A program made the position numbers and the translations under genes. From assembly GCF_000740785.1 (NCBI RefSeq), contig NZ_JFZB01000018.1, forward strand, positions 16,427-80,426: a DNA stretch of 64,000 bases, read 5' to 3'. This DNA comes from Paenirhodobacter enshiensis. GTDB lineage: Bacteria > Pseudomonadota > Alphaproteobacteria > Rhodobacterales > Rhodobacteraceae. Below the pieces are notes generated by a model. That model had not been told where the DNA came from. It saw nothing but the letters and a program-made list of their open reading frames with translations, and did not search any database. This document shows, piece after piece, positions 52,974-63,427 of the stretch (the stretch's first letter is position 1; each line of letters begins with the position of its first letter).

Positions 52974-54460
52974 GGCAGCACCGCCTTCACCAGATCGACC
53001 AGCAGGGCGCGGTCGGCATCGCTCAGCTTCGCGGGGTGGTCGGACAGCGCCTTCAGCCGCGGCTCGGCCGCGATGCGGGGGGCGAGCGCGGTCTTCAGCG
53101 CCTCGAACCCCGCCGGATCGGCGGCATCGAGCGCCCCGGCGTCGAGCGCCGCCAGCAAGGCAATCTGCACCATCACCGGCACCGGGGCGAAGCGCGGCTG
53201 ATTGAGCAGCGCCGCAATCTTCGCGCCATGCGCCATCCGCGCCTTCATCGCCGCATCGCCGAACCCGCCGAACCGCGAGAACATCTTCATTTCAAGGTAT
53301 TGCGCGTAATCGAGGCGCAGCCGCCCCGCCACCGCCTTCATCGCCCCCCATTGCGCCTTGCCGCCGACCCGGCTGACCGACAGCCCGACGTCAATCGCCG
53401 GGCGCTGGTTCGCCGCGAAGAGCTGCGCCGAGGTCACGATCTGCCCGTCCGAGATCGAAATCAGGTTGGTCGGGATATAGGCCGAGAGGTTGCCGGCCTC
53501 GATCTCGGCGATCGGCAGCGCGGTGAGAGAGCCCGCCCCCTTCGCCGCCGACATCTTGGCCGAACGCTCCAGAAGCCGGGCGTGCAGATAGAAGATATCG
53601 CCCGGATAGGCCTCGCGCCCCGGCGGCTGGTGGCTCAGAAGCGCAAGCTCGCGATGCGTCGCGGCATGCTTCGTCAGGTCGTCATAGACGATCAGCACAT
53701 GCTGGCCGCGGTCGCGGAACCATTCGGCGATGGAGGTGGCGGCGAAGGGCGCGATCCACTGCAGGCCGGGTTCGGCCGTCGCCTCTGCCACCACGAAGAG
53801 GGTGCGCGCCGGATCGCCGCGACGCTCCACCGCGTCGATCACCCGGCTCACCGCCGACAGCCGCTGACCGATGGCGACATAGATGCAGATCATGTCGCCG
53901 CCCTTCTGGTTCAGGATGGCGTCGACGGCGATGGATGTCTTGCCGGTCTGGCGTTCGCCGATGATCAGCTCGCGCTGGCCGCGCCCTATGGCGAACAGCG
54001 CATCGACGGCGAGAAGCCCGGTTTCGACCGGCTCCGAGACGAAATCGCGCTCGATGATCGCGGGGGCCGGGCGCTCGGCGGGCCGGGCCTCGGACGTCGT
54101 GGGGGCGGGCTTGCCGTCGAGCGGCCGGCCGAGCGGGTCGATCACCCGGCCAAGCAGCGCCTCGCCCACCGGGACCGAGATCAGCGTGCCGGTGCGGCTG
54201 ACCGCATCGCCCGCCGAAAGCCCGGTCGCGGGGTCGAGGAAGGTCACATGCAGCTTGTCCTCGTCGAGCGTCATGACGAAGCCGCGCGCGCCGGTCGGAA
54301 AGGCGACCAGCTCGTTCAGCTCGGCACCCGGCAGGCCGGAGACGGTGGCAAGACCGTCGGCAAGCGCGAGGATCGTGCCGCGTTCCTCGACCGAGGGGCC
54401 GAGGGCCGCCTGTTCCACCCGCGCCTTCAGCGCGTCGAGATCACCGTCAGTTCCGCTCAT
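52970..54460 (-). CDS. atpA: N-type ATPase alpha subunit
   Basis: This 496-residue subunit has the P-loop [11 protein letters not shown] near residue 170 and the alpha-typical ending [28 protein letters not shown] and [16 protein letters not shown]. The ATG at 54460 overlaps the atpF stop. Non-catalytic nucleotide sites are expected, as in other alpha subunits. The protein is part of the alternative N-ATPase and differs from the housekeeping F-ATPase, which must be elsewhere. Confidence 0.94.
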   Translation of the reverse strand: MSGTDGDLDALKARVEQAALGPSVEERGTILALADGLATVSGLPGAELNELVAFPTGARGFVMTLDEDKLHVTFLDPATGLSAGDAVSRTGTLISVPVGEALLGRVIDPLGRPLDGKPAPTTSEARPAERPAPAIIERDFVSEPVETGLLAVDALFAIGRGQRELIIGERQTGKTSIAVDAILNQKGGDMICIYVAIGQRLSAVSRVIDAVERRGDPARTLFVVAEATAEPGLQWIAPFAATSIAEWFRDRGQHVLIVYDDLTKHAATHRELALLSHQPPGREAYPGDIFYLHARLLERSAKMSAAKGAGSLTALPIAEIEAGNLSAYIPTNLISISDGQIVTSAQLFAANQRPAIDVGLSVSRVGGKAQWGAMKAVAGRLRLDYAQYLEMKMFSRFGGFGDAAMKARMAHGAKIAALLNQPRFAPVPVMVQIALLAALDAGALDAADPAGFEALKTALAPRIAAEPRLKALSDHPAKLSDADRALLVDLVKAVLP

Positions 54461-55169
54461 GGCCGAGTGCCCTTGCGATGAGATCGAGATCATGGGCGAG
54501 CGAATTGCGCACCGCCCCGCTCGATGAGGTGAGATCGAGCCCGGCGATCAGTGTCGCGTCCTCGGCCCAGAGGGGCGCGATGCCGAAGCGGGCGAGGGGG
54601 GCGATCAGGCTGTCGCGCTCCGCCTCGGGTGGCAGAACCGGGGTCGTCAGGCGCAAGGTGTCGCCCTCCAGAAGCGCCGCGCGTTCGGCCTCGGGCAGCG
54701 CGTCGAGCGCCTTCGCCAGACGTTCGACATAGCCCGCAAGGTCATGGGGCTGCGCCGCAAGGGCGCGCGCGGCGATGGTGCCGGCGAGATCGCGGGCGCG
54801 CTCGAGCGCCTGCGCGGATGCCCGCGCATCGTCCGCCTGCCGCGCGGCCTCGCCCGCCGCGACGATCTTCGCGGCCTCGGTTCGGGCGGCGTCGATGAGG
54901 GCCTGCCGCGCGGCCTCGGCCTCGGTTTGCGCTTCGGCCAGAACGCGGGCGCGGGCGGTGGCGGTCGCCTGTTCCTCGGCCTCGGCCTTGCGGGTGGCGG
55001 CCTCGGCCTCGGTGCGGGCGGTTTCGGCGGCTTTCAGGGCGGCATCCGTCTCGGTCTGGCGGCGCGCGATGATCGCGGCCACCGGGCGGAACAGGAAATG
55101 CTTCAGGATCGCCAGCAGGATCAGGATGTTGACGAGCTGCAGCGCCAATGTGGCCCAGTCGAAGTTCAT
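54447..55169 (-). CDS. atpF: N-type ATPase b subunit with delta-like C-terminal extension
   Basis: This 240-residue protein has one N-terminal membrane helix (residues 6-27, [21 protein letters not shown]). A long charged coiled coil of Ala, Glu, Arg and Thr (about 35-130) follows, then a C-terminal ~90-residue part ([49 protein letters not shown]). The tail resembles the end of a delta subunit. N-ATPase operons have no atpH, so the extended b subunit probably takes over delta's role. Confidence 0.9.
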   Translation of the reverse strand: MNFDWATLALQLVNILILLAILKHFLFRPVAAIIARRQTETDAALKAAETARTEAEAATRKAEAEEQATATARARVLAEAQTEAEAARQALIDAARTEAAKIVAAGEAARQADDARASAQALERARDLAGTIAARALAAQPHDLAGYVERLAKALDALPEAERAALLEGDTLRLTTPVLPPEAERDSLIAPLARFGIAPLWAEDATLIAGLDLTSSSGAVRNSLAHDLDLIARALGHERN

Positions 55170-55179
55170 CGCGCCCGGA

Positions 55180-55428
55180 TCACTTCACGAAAGGGTTGGC
55201 GAAAAGCAGCAGCAGCGCGATGACGAGGCAGTAGATCGCCATCGTCTCGATCATCGCGAGGCCGACGAACAGCGTGCGCGAGATCGTGCCCGCCGATTCC
55301 GGCTGGCGCGCGATGGCTTCGAGCGCGGCCGCCACCGCCCGCCCCTCGCCGAGTGCCGGCCCGATGGAGCCGAGCCCCATCGCCAGCGCGGCGGCAAGCA
55401 CGGAAGCGATCTGGATCATGTCAGTCAT
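55180..55428 (-). CDS. atpE: N-type ATPase c subunit
   Basis: This 82-residue hairpin of two membrane helices forms the rotor ring. The helix-2 carboxylate is E61 in [14 protein letters not shown], and a second carboxylate E28 occurs in helix 1 ([14 protein letters not shown]), where Na+-driven c subunits have Gln32. The 28-to-61 spacing equals 32-to-65 of Ilyobacter. T62 and Y66 match two further positions of the Na+ site, and M63 departs from it. The loop RQPE is standard. Whether Na+ or H+ is used cannot be settled here. Confidence 0.95.
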   Translation of the reverse strand: MTDMIQIASVLAAALAMGLGSIGPALGEGRAVAAALEAIARQPESAGTISRTLFVGLAMIETMAIYCLVIALLLLFANPFVK

Positions 55429-55440
55429 GCGAGGTTCCTT

Positions 55441-56103
55441 TCATTCCGCATCCACGGCAGAGCCGATGAACACGAGGGCAAGCGTGGCGAAGATATAGGC
55501 CTGAATGGCCCCGGTCAGCATGTCGAGCGCCATCAGCGGGATCGGCACCAGAAGCCCGGCGAGGCCGAGCACGACACCGACGACGAAAACGCCGCTCATC
55601 ACATTGCCGAAGAGGCGGATCATCAGCGAGAAATGCCGTGTCACCTGCTCGACGAGGTTGAGGGGGATCATCACCCAGTTCGGCCGGGCGAAAGCGGCGA
55701 GCCACCCGCCCAGCCCCTGCGCCCGGATGCCCCAGCCGACGCCCGCGACGAAGACGATCAGCGCAAGCGCCGCATCGGTTTCGAGATGCGCGGTCGGCGG
55801 CTCCACCCCGGGGATCAGCGAACTCCAGTTCGCGCAGAGAATGAACAGCAACAGCGTGCCGATCAGCGTGCGAAACCGCGCCGGATCGCCCGGAATGGTG
55901 GCGGAAATCTCGCTGTCGAGCGTGCTCACCACCAGCTCCAGCACCGCCTGCGCGCGCGAAGGCCGCAGGCTCAGCCGCCGGGTGGCGAGCCACGATCCCA
56001 CGCCGAGCACCGCCATCACCCCCCAGGTCGTCACCACCGGCCAGCTGACCGTGAGCGGGCCGAGGCTGAAGGCCGATGTCAGCACCATCGGATTGTCGAT
56101 CAT
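55441..56103 (-). CDS. atpB: N-type ATPase a subunit
   Basis: This 220-residue membrane subunit forms the half-channels. It has about five helices, and the essential arginine is in HFSLMIRLFGNVMSG (about residue 165), with AYIFATLALVFIGSAV at the C-terminus. The ATG at 56103 overlaps the atpR stop. It ends 12 bases before the atpE start. Confidence 0.94.
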   Translation of the reverse strand: MIDNPMVLTSAFSLGPLTVSWPVVTTWGVMAVLGVGSWLATRRLSLRPSRAQAVLELVVSTLDSEISATIPGDPARFRTLIGTLLLFILCANWSSLIPGVEPPTAHLETDAALALIVFVAGVGWGIRAQGLGGWLAAFARPNWVMIPLNLVEQVTRHFSLMIRLFGNVMSGVFVVGVVLGLAGLLVPIPLMALDMLTGAIQAYIFATLALVFIGSAVDAE

Positions 56104-56366
56104 CGCCCGGCCCTCCGCATCACCAGCGCGCGCCCCGCCATCACGCCGGCCGCCCCGCTCAGCAGCACCGCGCCGCCCGCGCGCGCCATCAGCCACAGCA
56201 CCAGACCGAGCGCGACGAAGCGCAGCAGTTGCAAGCCCACCGCCTCGATCCGCCCGGCGGCGAGCATCCGCGCGACCGGGCCGAGCGAGGCGAAGAACAG
56301 CGTGCCCGCCACCGCCCCGGCAACCGCGGCCAGCGCCATGTGCAGGAAGGGGAGATCCGCGCTCAT
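56100..56366 (-). CDS. atpR: N-type ATPase accessory subunit AtpR
   Basis: This 88-residue protein is specific to N-ATPase operons. It has three hydrophobic stretches: HMALAAVAGAVAGTLFFASL, LQLLRFVALGLVLWLMARAGG and VLLSGAAGVMAGRALV. A positive residue in FFASLGPVARML and arginines in the second helix fit the idea that AtpR helps assemble the c ring. Starts and stops overlap both neighbours (ATGA). The real frame is shorter than the longest open frame. Confidence 0.88.
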   Translation of the reverse strand: MSADLPFLHMALAAVAGAVAGTLFFASLGPVARMLAAGRIEAVGLQLLRFVALGLVLWLMARAGGAVLLSGAAGVMAGRALVMRRAGR

Positions 56367-56625
56367 TGCCGGTGCATCCAGCGAAACGCCAGCCACAGGC
56401 CGAGCGCCGCCCCCGCCATCAGCCCGGCCGCCGCCATGGTGATGCCGGAGTGCAGGATCCCGTCGCACCACCGCCCCGCCAGCAACCCGCCAAGCGTCGG
56501 CAGCACGATCATCCAGCCCAGAACCCCGATCTGGCCGAACCGGCGCGCGAGCGAGGGTTCGGGATCGTCCCTTCCGGCGCGGGCGCGGGCTTCGGCGCGG
56601 CGGGCGGCGTCTTCGGTCGGATCGG

Positions 56626-56629
<4 letters not shown>
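56363..56629 (-). CDS. atpQ: N-type ATPase accessory subunit AtpQ (AtpI-like)
   Basis: This 88-residue protein has a charged N-terminus (MTDPTEDAARRAEARARAGRD) and two membrane helices (QIGVLGWMIVLPTLGGLLAG and ITMAAAGLMAGAALGLWLAF). It resembles AtpI/Mg2+-channel-like proteins and is characteristic of N-ATPase operons between atpC and atpR. Its ATG overlaps the atpC stop. Confidence 0.88.
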
Positions 56630-58496
<1,867 letters not shown>

Positions 58497-58502
58497 CTAG
58501 CA

Positions 58503-58570
58503 CCCCGGCGAAACCGCGCAAGATGCCGTGGCGCAGAGTTTTTCGCACGCAGCGGTAAGTTTCGCCGGGG
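58503..58570 (-). promoter_or_regulatory. Long-range inverted repeat upstream of the N-ATPase operon
   Basis: CCCCGGCGAAAC (58503-58514) and GTTTCGCCGGGG (58559-58570) are perfectly complementary over 12 bp, 44 bases apart. It lies 40-107 bases before atpD, in the likely promoter or leader. It may be a leader hairpin or a pair of binding sites. Confidence 0.55.
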
Positions 58571-58631
58571 TTTCGAAACGGGTTTTTAACGACCTGTCAT
58601 TTCAACTGTGGCAAATTGTCCCAGATCGGCA

Positions 58632-58665
58632 TTGACGCCACATATAAACATTCATATTCGTGAAT
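58632..58665 (+). promoter_or_regulatory. Promoter and SqrR-like operator of the sulfide:quinone oxidoreductase gene
   Basis: TTGACG (58632-58637) and TATTCG (58655-58660) are spaced by 17 bases. A perfect ATTC-N8-GAAT inverted repeat at 58650-58665 covers the -10. Sulfide-responsive repressors of the SqrR/BigR (ArsR) family are, as I recall, described as binding ATTC-N8-GAAT, so repression lifted by sulfide is likely. The repressor gene is not in the window. Confidence 0.6.
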
Positions 58666-58702
58666 TCAATTGAGAGCTGCGGTCACAGATTGGGAGGATA
58701 CG

Positions 58703-59989
58703 ATGGCTCATGTTGTTGTTCTCGGGGCGGGATTGGGCGGGGCCATCATGGCCTACGAACTGCGCGAGAAACTGCGCGCCGAAGACAAGGTGACGGTGGT
58801 CACCAAGGATCCGAAGTATCATTTCGTCCCCTCGAACCCCTGGGTGGCAGTGGGCTGGCGCGACCGCGAGGAAATCACCGTGGATCTCGCGCCCACCATG
58901 GCGCGCAAGGGCATCGACTTCATCCCCGTCGCGGTCGAGCGTGTGCACCCCGAGGAAAACCGCGTCACCCTCGCCGACGGTCAGTCGATCTCTTATGACT
59001 ATCTGGTGATCGCGACCGGCCCGGAACTCGCCTTCGACGAGATCGAGGGCTTCGGCCCCGAGGGCTTCACGCAGTCGGTGTGCCATGTCGATCACGCCGA
59101 GGCGGCCGGTCGCGCCTTCGAGGAATTCTGCAAGAACCCGCGCCCGATCGTGATCGGCGCCGTGCAGGGCGCGAGTTGCTACGGCCCGGCCTATGAATTC
59201 GCCTTCATCCTCGACACCGCGCTGCGCAAGCGCAAGATCCGCGATCAGGTGCCGATGACCTTCGTCACCTCGGAACCCTATGTCGGGCATCTCGGCCTCG
59301 ACGGGGTGGGCGACACCAAGGGCCTGATGGAAACCAACCTGCGCGAGCGCCACATCAAGTGGATGACCTCGAGCAAGCTGCAGAAGGTCGAGGACGGCAA
59401 GATGACCGTCGAGGAGATCGCCGATGACGGGTCGGTCAAGGCGGTGACCGAGCTGCCCTTCGGCTACGCGATGCTGCTGCCCGCCTTCCGCGGCATCCCG
59501 GCGCTGCGCGGCATCGAGGGGCTGGTGAACCCGCGCGGCTTCGTCATCGTCGACAGGCATCAGCGCAACCCCGCTTTCCCGAACGTGTTCGGCATCGGCG
59601 TGTGCGTGGCGATCCCGCCGGTCGGCAAGACCCCGGTTCCGGTCGGCGTGCCGAAGACCGGCTTCATGATCGAGTCGATGGTCACCGCGACCTCGCACAA
59701 CATCGCCAACCTCGTGCGCGGCCGCGAGCCCGACGAGACCGGCACCTGGAACGCGGTTTGTCTCGCCGATTTCGGCGACAGCGGCATCGCCTTCGTCGCG
59801 CAGCCGCAGATCCCGCCGCGCAACGTCAACTGGTCGAGCCAGGGCAAGTGGGTGCATTGGGCGAAGATCGCCTTCGAACGCTACTTCATGCACAAGCTGC
59901 GCAAGGGCACCTCGGAGACCTTCTATGAGAAATTCGGCATGTCGATGCTGGGGATCGACAAGCTGAAGGCTACGAAAAAGACCAACTGA
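58703..59989 (+). CDS. sqr: Sulfide:quinone oxidoreductase (type I)
   Basis: This 428-residue flavoprotein oxidises sulfide and passes electrons to the quinone pool at the membrane surface. An N-terminal FAD motif VVLGAGLGGAIMAYEL is present. The three redox cysteines are C127 (SVCHVDH), C159 (GASCYGP) and C353 (NAVCLADFGD), the same numbers I recall for the Rhodobacter capsulatus enzyme. FGIGVCVAIPPVGKTPVPVG is the second FAD site. ATG at 58703 follows a GGGAGGA ribosome-binding site; the longer frame from 58670 overlaps the operator. A terminator follows, so the gene is monocistronic. Confidence 0.94.
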   Translation: MAHVVVLGAGLGGAIMAYELREKLRAEDKVTVVTKDPKYHFVPSNPWVAVGWRDREEITVDLAPTMARKGIDFIPVAVERVHPEENRVTLADGQSISYDYLVIATGPELAFDEIEGFGPEGFTQSVCHVDHAEAAGRAFEEFCKNPRPIVIGAVQGASCYGPAYEFAFILDTALRKRKIRDQVPMTFVTSEPYVGHLGLDGVGDTKGLMETNLRERHIKWMTSSKLQKVEDGKMTVEEIADDGSVKAVTELPFGYAMLLPAFRGIPALRGIEGLVNPRGFVIVDRHQRNPAFPNVFGIGVCVAIPPVGKTPVPVGVPKTGFMIESMVTATSHNIANLVRGREPDETGTWNAVCLADFGDSGIAFVAQPQIPPRNVNWSSQGKWVHWAKIAFERYFMHKLRKGTSETFYEKFGMSMLGIDKLKATKKTN

Positions 59990-60025
59990 GGCCGCGTGGC
60001 CCTTCTGCCCTTCGGGCCATGCCGG

Positions 60026-60052
60026 ACCCGCCCCTGACCCGGGGCGGGTTTT
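60026..60052 (+). terminator. Terminator after sqr
   Basis: ACCCGCCCC pairs with GGGGCGGGT (9 bp, loop TGACCC), and the last T starts a TTTT run. It is 37 bases after the sqr stop codon. Confidence 0.8.
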
Positions 60053-60418
60053 GGACAGTCTGGCCGCGGCGACATCCGATACCCGCAAATGATGAAATTT
60101 CATCGGCTTCGCGCGAGGGCAGCATTTGGGGACGGCGGTCTGCGGTGTGGCGCCGTCACCCGGGGGACGGCCGGAGCGGATCCGTGCCGTTGCGGGAAGG
60201 CGCGAGGTGTCTGGCGCTGCGCAGGCGGGGCCGGGCATGCACACCCTGTCCGGGCAAGGCGCCCGAAAGATGACTTTTCATCATGAATGACCGATCATTT
60301 CCTGTCTGGGGGTCGGGCTTTCGCTGTGGCATCACGGCGGAAGATGGCGGACAACACGCCATGCAGCCGGTTTCCCGACCGGCCGCACCCCGTGAACAAG
60401 ACCAACAGAGAGAATGCC
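60053..60418. promoter_or_regulatory. TRAP operon upstream region with two GATGAAATTTCATC-like palindromes
   Basis: There is no gene here. GATGAAATTTCATC at 60091-60104 is a perfect 14-bp palindrome. GATGACTTTTCATC at 60269-60282 matches it at 12 of 14 positions and has intact outer arms. The centres are 178 bp apart, a multiple suited to DNA looping. The second ends 136 bases before the TRAP binding-protein start. A dimeric repressor or activator of the TRAP genes is likely; no regulator gene is adjacent. Confidence 0.55.
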
Positions 60419-61396
60419 ATGAAGCACGCGCTGACTGCCCTCGCCGTTTCCGGCGCCCTTGTCGCCGCCGCTGCCGCGGCCCAGGCCGAAAACTGGGACA
60501 TGCCGGTGGCCTACCCGGCCAACAATTACCAGACCGAGAACGACGTTGCCTTCGCCGCCGACGTCAAGAGCTGCACCGGCGGCAAGCTCGACATCACGGT
60601 GCATCCGAACGGCTCGCTGTTCAAGGGCGACGAGATCAAGCGCGCGGTGCAGCTCGGCGAAGCCCAGATCGGCGAGCGTCTGCTGTCGGCCCACGCCAAC
60701 GAGAACCCGATTTTCGCCTATGATTCCGTGCCGTTCCTGGCCTCGTCCTTCGAGGCTTCGGACAAGCTGCGCGAGGCGGCGAAGCCGGTTCTCGCGAAGG
60801 TGCTGGCCAAGCAGAACCTGACGTTGCTCTATTCCGTGCCGTGGCCCGCGCAGGGCATGTATTTCGGCAAGCAGATCGACAGCGTGGCGGATATGAAGGG
60901 CGTGAAGTTCCGCGCCTACAACGCCACCACCGCCCGCATGGCCGAGCTGACCGGCATGATCCCCACCCAGATCGAGGCGGCGGATCTGAAGCAGGCCCTC
61001 GCGACAGGTGTGGTGGCCTCGATGATCTCCTCGGGTTCGACGGGTGTCGACGAGAAGGTCTGGGAGGACATGAAGTATTTCTATGACGTCAAGGCCTGGC
61101 TGCCGCGCAACACTGTCTTCGTGAATACGGACGCGTTCAACGCGCTGCCGAAGGATGCGCAGGACTGCGTGATCAAGTCGGCCGATGCGGCACAGACCCG
61201 CGGCACCGCCAAGGCGGCTTCGCTCGCCGACGGGTTCGTCAAGACGCTGGCCGAGCATGGCATGACCACGGGCCCGGCCTCGGCGAAGCTGCAGGAGGGT
61301 CTCGATCAGATCGGGGCCACGATGACGGCGGAATGGCTGAAGTCGACCGGGACCGACGGTCAGGAGATCGTCGACGCCTACAAGGCGATGAAGTGA
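60419..61396 (+). CDS. TRAP transporter, periplasmic binding protein (DctP type)
   Basis: This 325-residue binding protein has a signal peptide cut after AQA (residue 23). Family marks are TGGKLDITVHPNGSLFKGDEIKRAVQLGEAQIGE (about 50-83), GMYFGKQIDSVADMKGVKFRAYN and QALATGVVASMISSG. The conserved Arg of the carboxylate site is in KGVKFRAYN (about residue 166). It captures an organic acid, substrate unknown. ATG at 60419 follows AGAGAG and gives the proper signal peptide. A hairpin follows before the permease gene. Confidence 0.93.
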   Translation: MKHALTALAVSGALVAAAAAAQAENWDMPVAYPANNYQTENDVAFAADVKSCTGGKLDITVHPNGSLFKGDEIKRAVQLGEAQIGERLLSAHANENPIFAYDSVPFLASSFEASDKLREAAKPVLAKVLAKQNLTLLYSVPWPAQGMYFGKQIDSVADMKGVKFRAYNATTARMAELTGMIPTQIEAADLKQALATGVVASMISSGSTGVDEKVWEDMKYFYDVKAWLPRNTVFVNTDAFNALPKDAQDCVIKSADAAQTRGTAKAASLADGFVKTLAEHGMTTGPASAKLQEGLDQIGATMTAEWLKSTGTDGQEIVDAYKAMK

Positions 61397-61424
61397 CCGG
61401 AGCGCCGCGCGCGCTCTGAGCCGG

Positions 61425-61448
61425 ACGGTCCCCTTTCGCGGGGGCCGT
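61425..61448 (+). terminator. Hairpin between TRAP binding protein and permease genes
   Basis: ACGGTCCCC pairs with GGGGGCCGT (one G-U pair, loop TTTCGC), then TCCCTTTTCCCC. It lies 28 bases after the binding-protein stop and probably reduces permease transcription relative to the binding protein. Confidence 0.65.
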
Positions 61449-61516
61449 TCCCTTTTCCCCGCCTGCTTCGCTCTTGCGCAGGAGCGGGCCGCAACGTCAC
61501 AGACGAGACATCCGAC

Positions 61517-63427
61517 ATGCGACGCCTTCTCGATACCTTCTATTCCGCGACGGGGGTCGTCGCTGCCCTTTCCCTGTTCGCCGTTCTGATCCTGGTGGTG
61601 GCACAGATGGTCAGCCGCTGGTGCGGCATCAACTTCGCGGGCGGCGCGAATTACGCGGGCTACGCGATGGCCTCAGCCTCGTTCTTCGGTCTCGCCTATG
61701 CCTTCTCGCATAACGAGCACATCCGCGTCGGCCTGATCGTCGAACATGCCGGCCGCTGGCGCCGCGCCGCCGAGATCTGGTGCTATGCCGTCGCCACCGC
61801 CATCGCCGCCTATTTCGCCTGGAACGCGGTGCGCGCGCCCTGGCTCAGCCACCGGCTGCACGACGTGTCGCAGGGCCAGGACGGCACGCCGATGTGGATC
61901 CCGCAGATCGCGATGGCCTGTGGTGCCGTCGCGCTGCTGATCGCGCTTCTCGACAATCTCGGTCAGGTGTTGCTGACGCCCTCGATGGGGGTCGACGGGC
62001 CGAAACAGCCGGTGACGAACGACCCGCTCGCCCGCCGCGGACTGCGCATCGCGGCTTTCGGGCTCAGCCTGTTGGCGATCTGGGGCGGGCTGCATCTGAT
62101 GACCGGCTTCGACCGCGACGCCACGGCGCTGAAGATCGGGGTCTTCCTGTTCGTGATGTTCTTCCTGCTCGGTTCTGGCGTCTGGGTCGGCCTTGCGCTG
62201 ATGGGGGTGGCCTACATGGGCATGATCGGGTTCACCCCGCGCAATCCCGGCAGCTCGATGGCGATCACGGTGTGGTCGAGCGCCTCGAGCTGGACGCTGA
62301 CCTCGCTGCCGCTGTTCATCTGGATGGGCGAGATCCTCTATCGCACCAAGCTGTCCGAGGACATGTTCAAGGGCCTCGCACCCTGGCTCGCAAGGTTCCC
62401 GGGCGGGCTTCTGCACACCAATGTCGTCGGCTGCACGGTGTTCGCGGCCGTTTCGGGCTCGTCCGCGGCGACGCTGATGACCGTGGGCAAGATGTCGATC
62501 CCGGAACTCAGGAAGCGCGGCTTCCCGGAATATATGGTGGTGGGCACGCTTGCCGGGGCTGCGACGCTCGGCCTGATGATCCCGCCCTCGCTGACGCTGA
62601 TCGTCTATGGCGTGAGCGTTCAGGAAAGCATCACCAGCCTGTTCATGGCCGGCGTCATTCCGGGCCTCGTGCTGGCCGGTCTGTTCATGCTCTACATCGC
62701 CGCCTGGTCCTTTCTGCGCCCGTCCGAGCGCCCGGCGCCCGAGCCGAAGATCGGCTTTCGCGGCGCGTTGCGGAACTCCCGGCTGCTGCTGCCGGTGATC
62801 GTGCTGATCGTGCTGGTGATCGGCTCGATGTATGCCGGCATCGCCACGGCCACCGAGGCCTCGGCCTTCGGCGTGGTCGGGGCGCTGGCGCTGGCGTCGA
62901 TGCAGGGCTCGCTCAGCCGCACGACTTTCATCGCGAGCCTGATGGCCGCGGCGCGGACCTCGGCGATGATCGCGCTGATCCTGATGGGGGCGAGTTTCCT
63001 GACGCTCTCGATGGGCTTTACCGGGGTGCCGCGGGCGCTTGCGGGGTGGATCAAGTCGTTCGATCTGTCGCCGGTCGCGCTGATCGCGGCGCTGACGCTG
63101 TTCTATATCGTGATCGGCATGTTCCTTGACGGGATCTCGGCGGTGGTGCTGACGATGGCGATCATCGACCCGATGATCCGCGCCGCCGGCATCGACCTGA
63201 TCTGGTTCGGTATCTTCATCGTGGTGGTGGTCGAAATGGCGCAGATCACGCCTCCCGTCGGCTTCAACCTGTTCGTGTTGCAGGGGATGACCCGGCACAG
63301 CATGAACTACATCGCGCGCGCGGCGTTCCCGATGTTCCTGATCATGGTGCTGATGGTGGTGATCCTCGTGGCTTTCCCGGGGCTTGCGACCTGGCTGCCG
63401 TCGATGGTGCGACAGGCGCAGATGTGA
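61517..63427 (+). CDS. TRAP transporter, fused small and large permease (DctQM)
   Basis: This 636-residue protein joins the four-helix DctQ subunit (about residues 1-160; ANYAGYAMASASFFGLAYAFSHNEHIRV) to the twelve-helix DctM subunit (about 200-636; TLAGAATLGLMIPPSLTLIVYG and MFLDGISAVVLTMAIIDPMI). It uses the Na+ gradient to import the acid held by the binding protein. Such fusions are frequent in alphaproteobacteria. Its stop overlaps the start of the next gene (GTGA). Confidence 0.94.
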   Translation: MRRLLDTFYSATGVVAALSLFAVLILVVAQMVSRWCGINFAGGANYAGYAMASASFFGLAYAFSHNEHIRVGLIVEHAGRWRRAAEIWCYAVATAIAAYFAWNAVRAPWLSHRLHDVSQGQDGTPMWIPQIAMACGAVALLIALLDNLGQVLLTPSMGVDGPKQPVTNDPLARRGLRIAAFGLSLLAIWGGLHLMTGFDRDATALKIGVFLFVMFFLLGSGVWVGLALMGVAYMGMIGFTPRNPGSSMAITVWSSASSWTLTSLPLFIWMGEILYRTKLSEDMFKGLAPWLARFPGGLLHTNVVGCTVFAAVSGSSAATLMTVGKMSIPELRKRGFPEYMVVGTLAGAATLGLMIPPSLTLIVYGVSVQESITSLFMAGVIPGLVLAGLFMLYIAAWSFLRPSERPAPEPKIGFRGALRNSRLLLPVIVLIVLVIGSMYAGIATATEASAFGVVGALALASMQGSLSRTTFIASLMAAARTSAMIALILMGASFLTLSMGFTGVPRALAGWIKSFDLSPVALIAALTLFYIVIGMFLDGISAVVLTMAIIDPMIRAAGIDLIWFGIFIVVVVEMAQITPPVGFNLFVLQGMTRHSMNYIARAAFPMFLIMVLMVVILVAFPGLATWLPSMVRQAQM

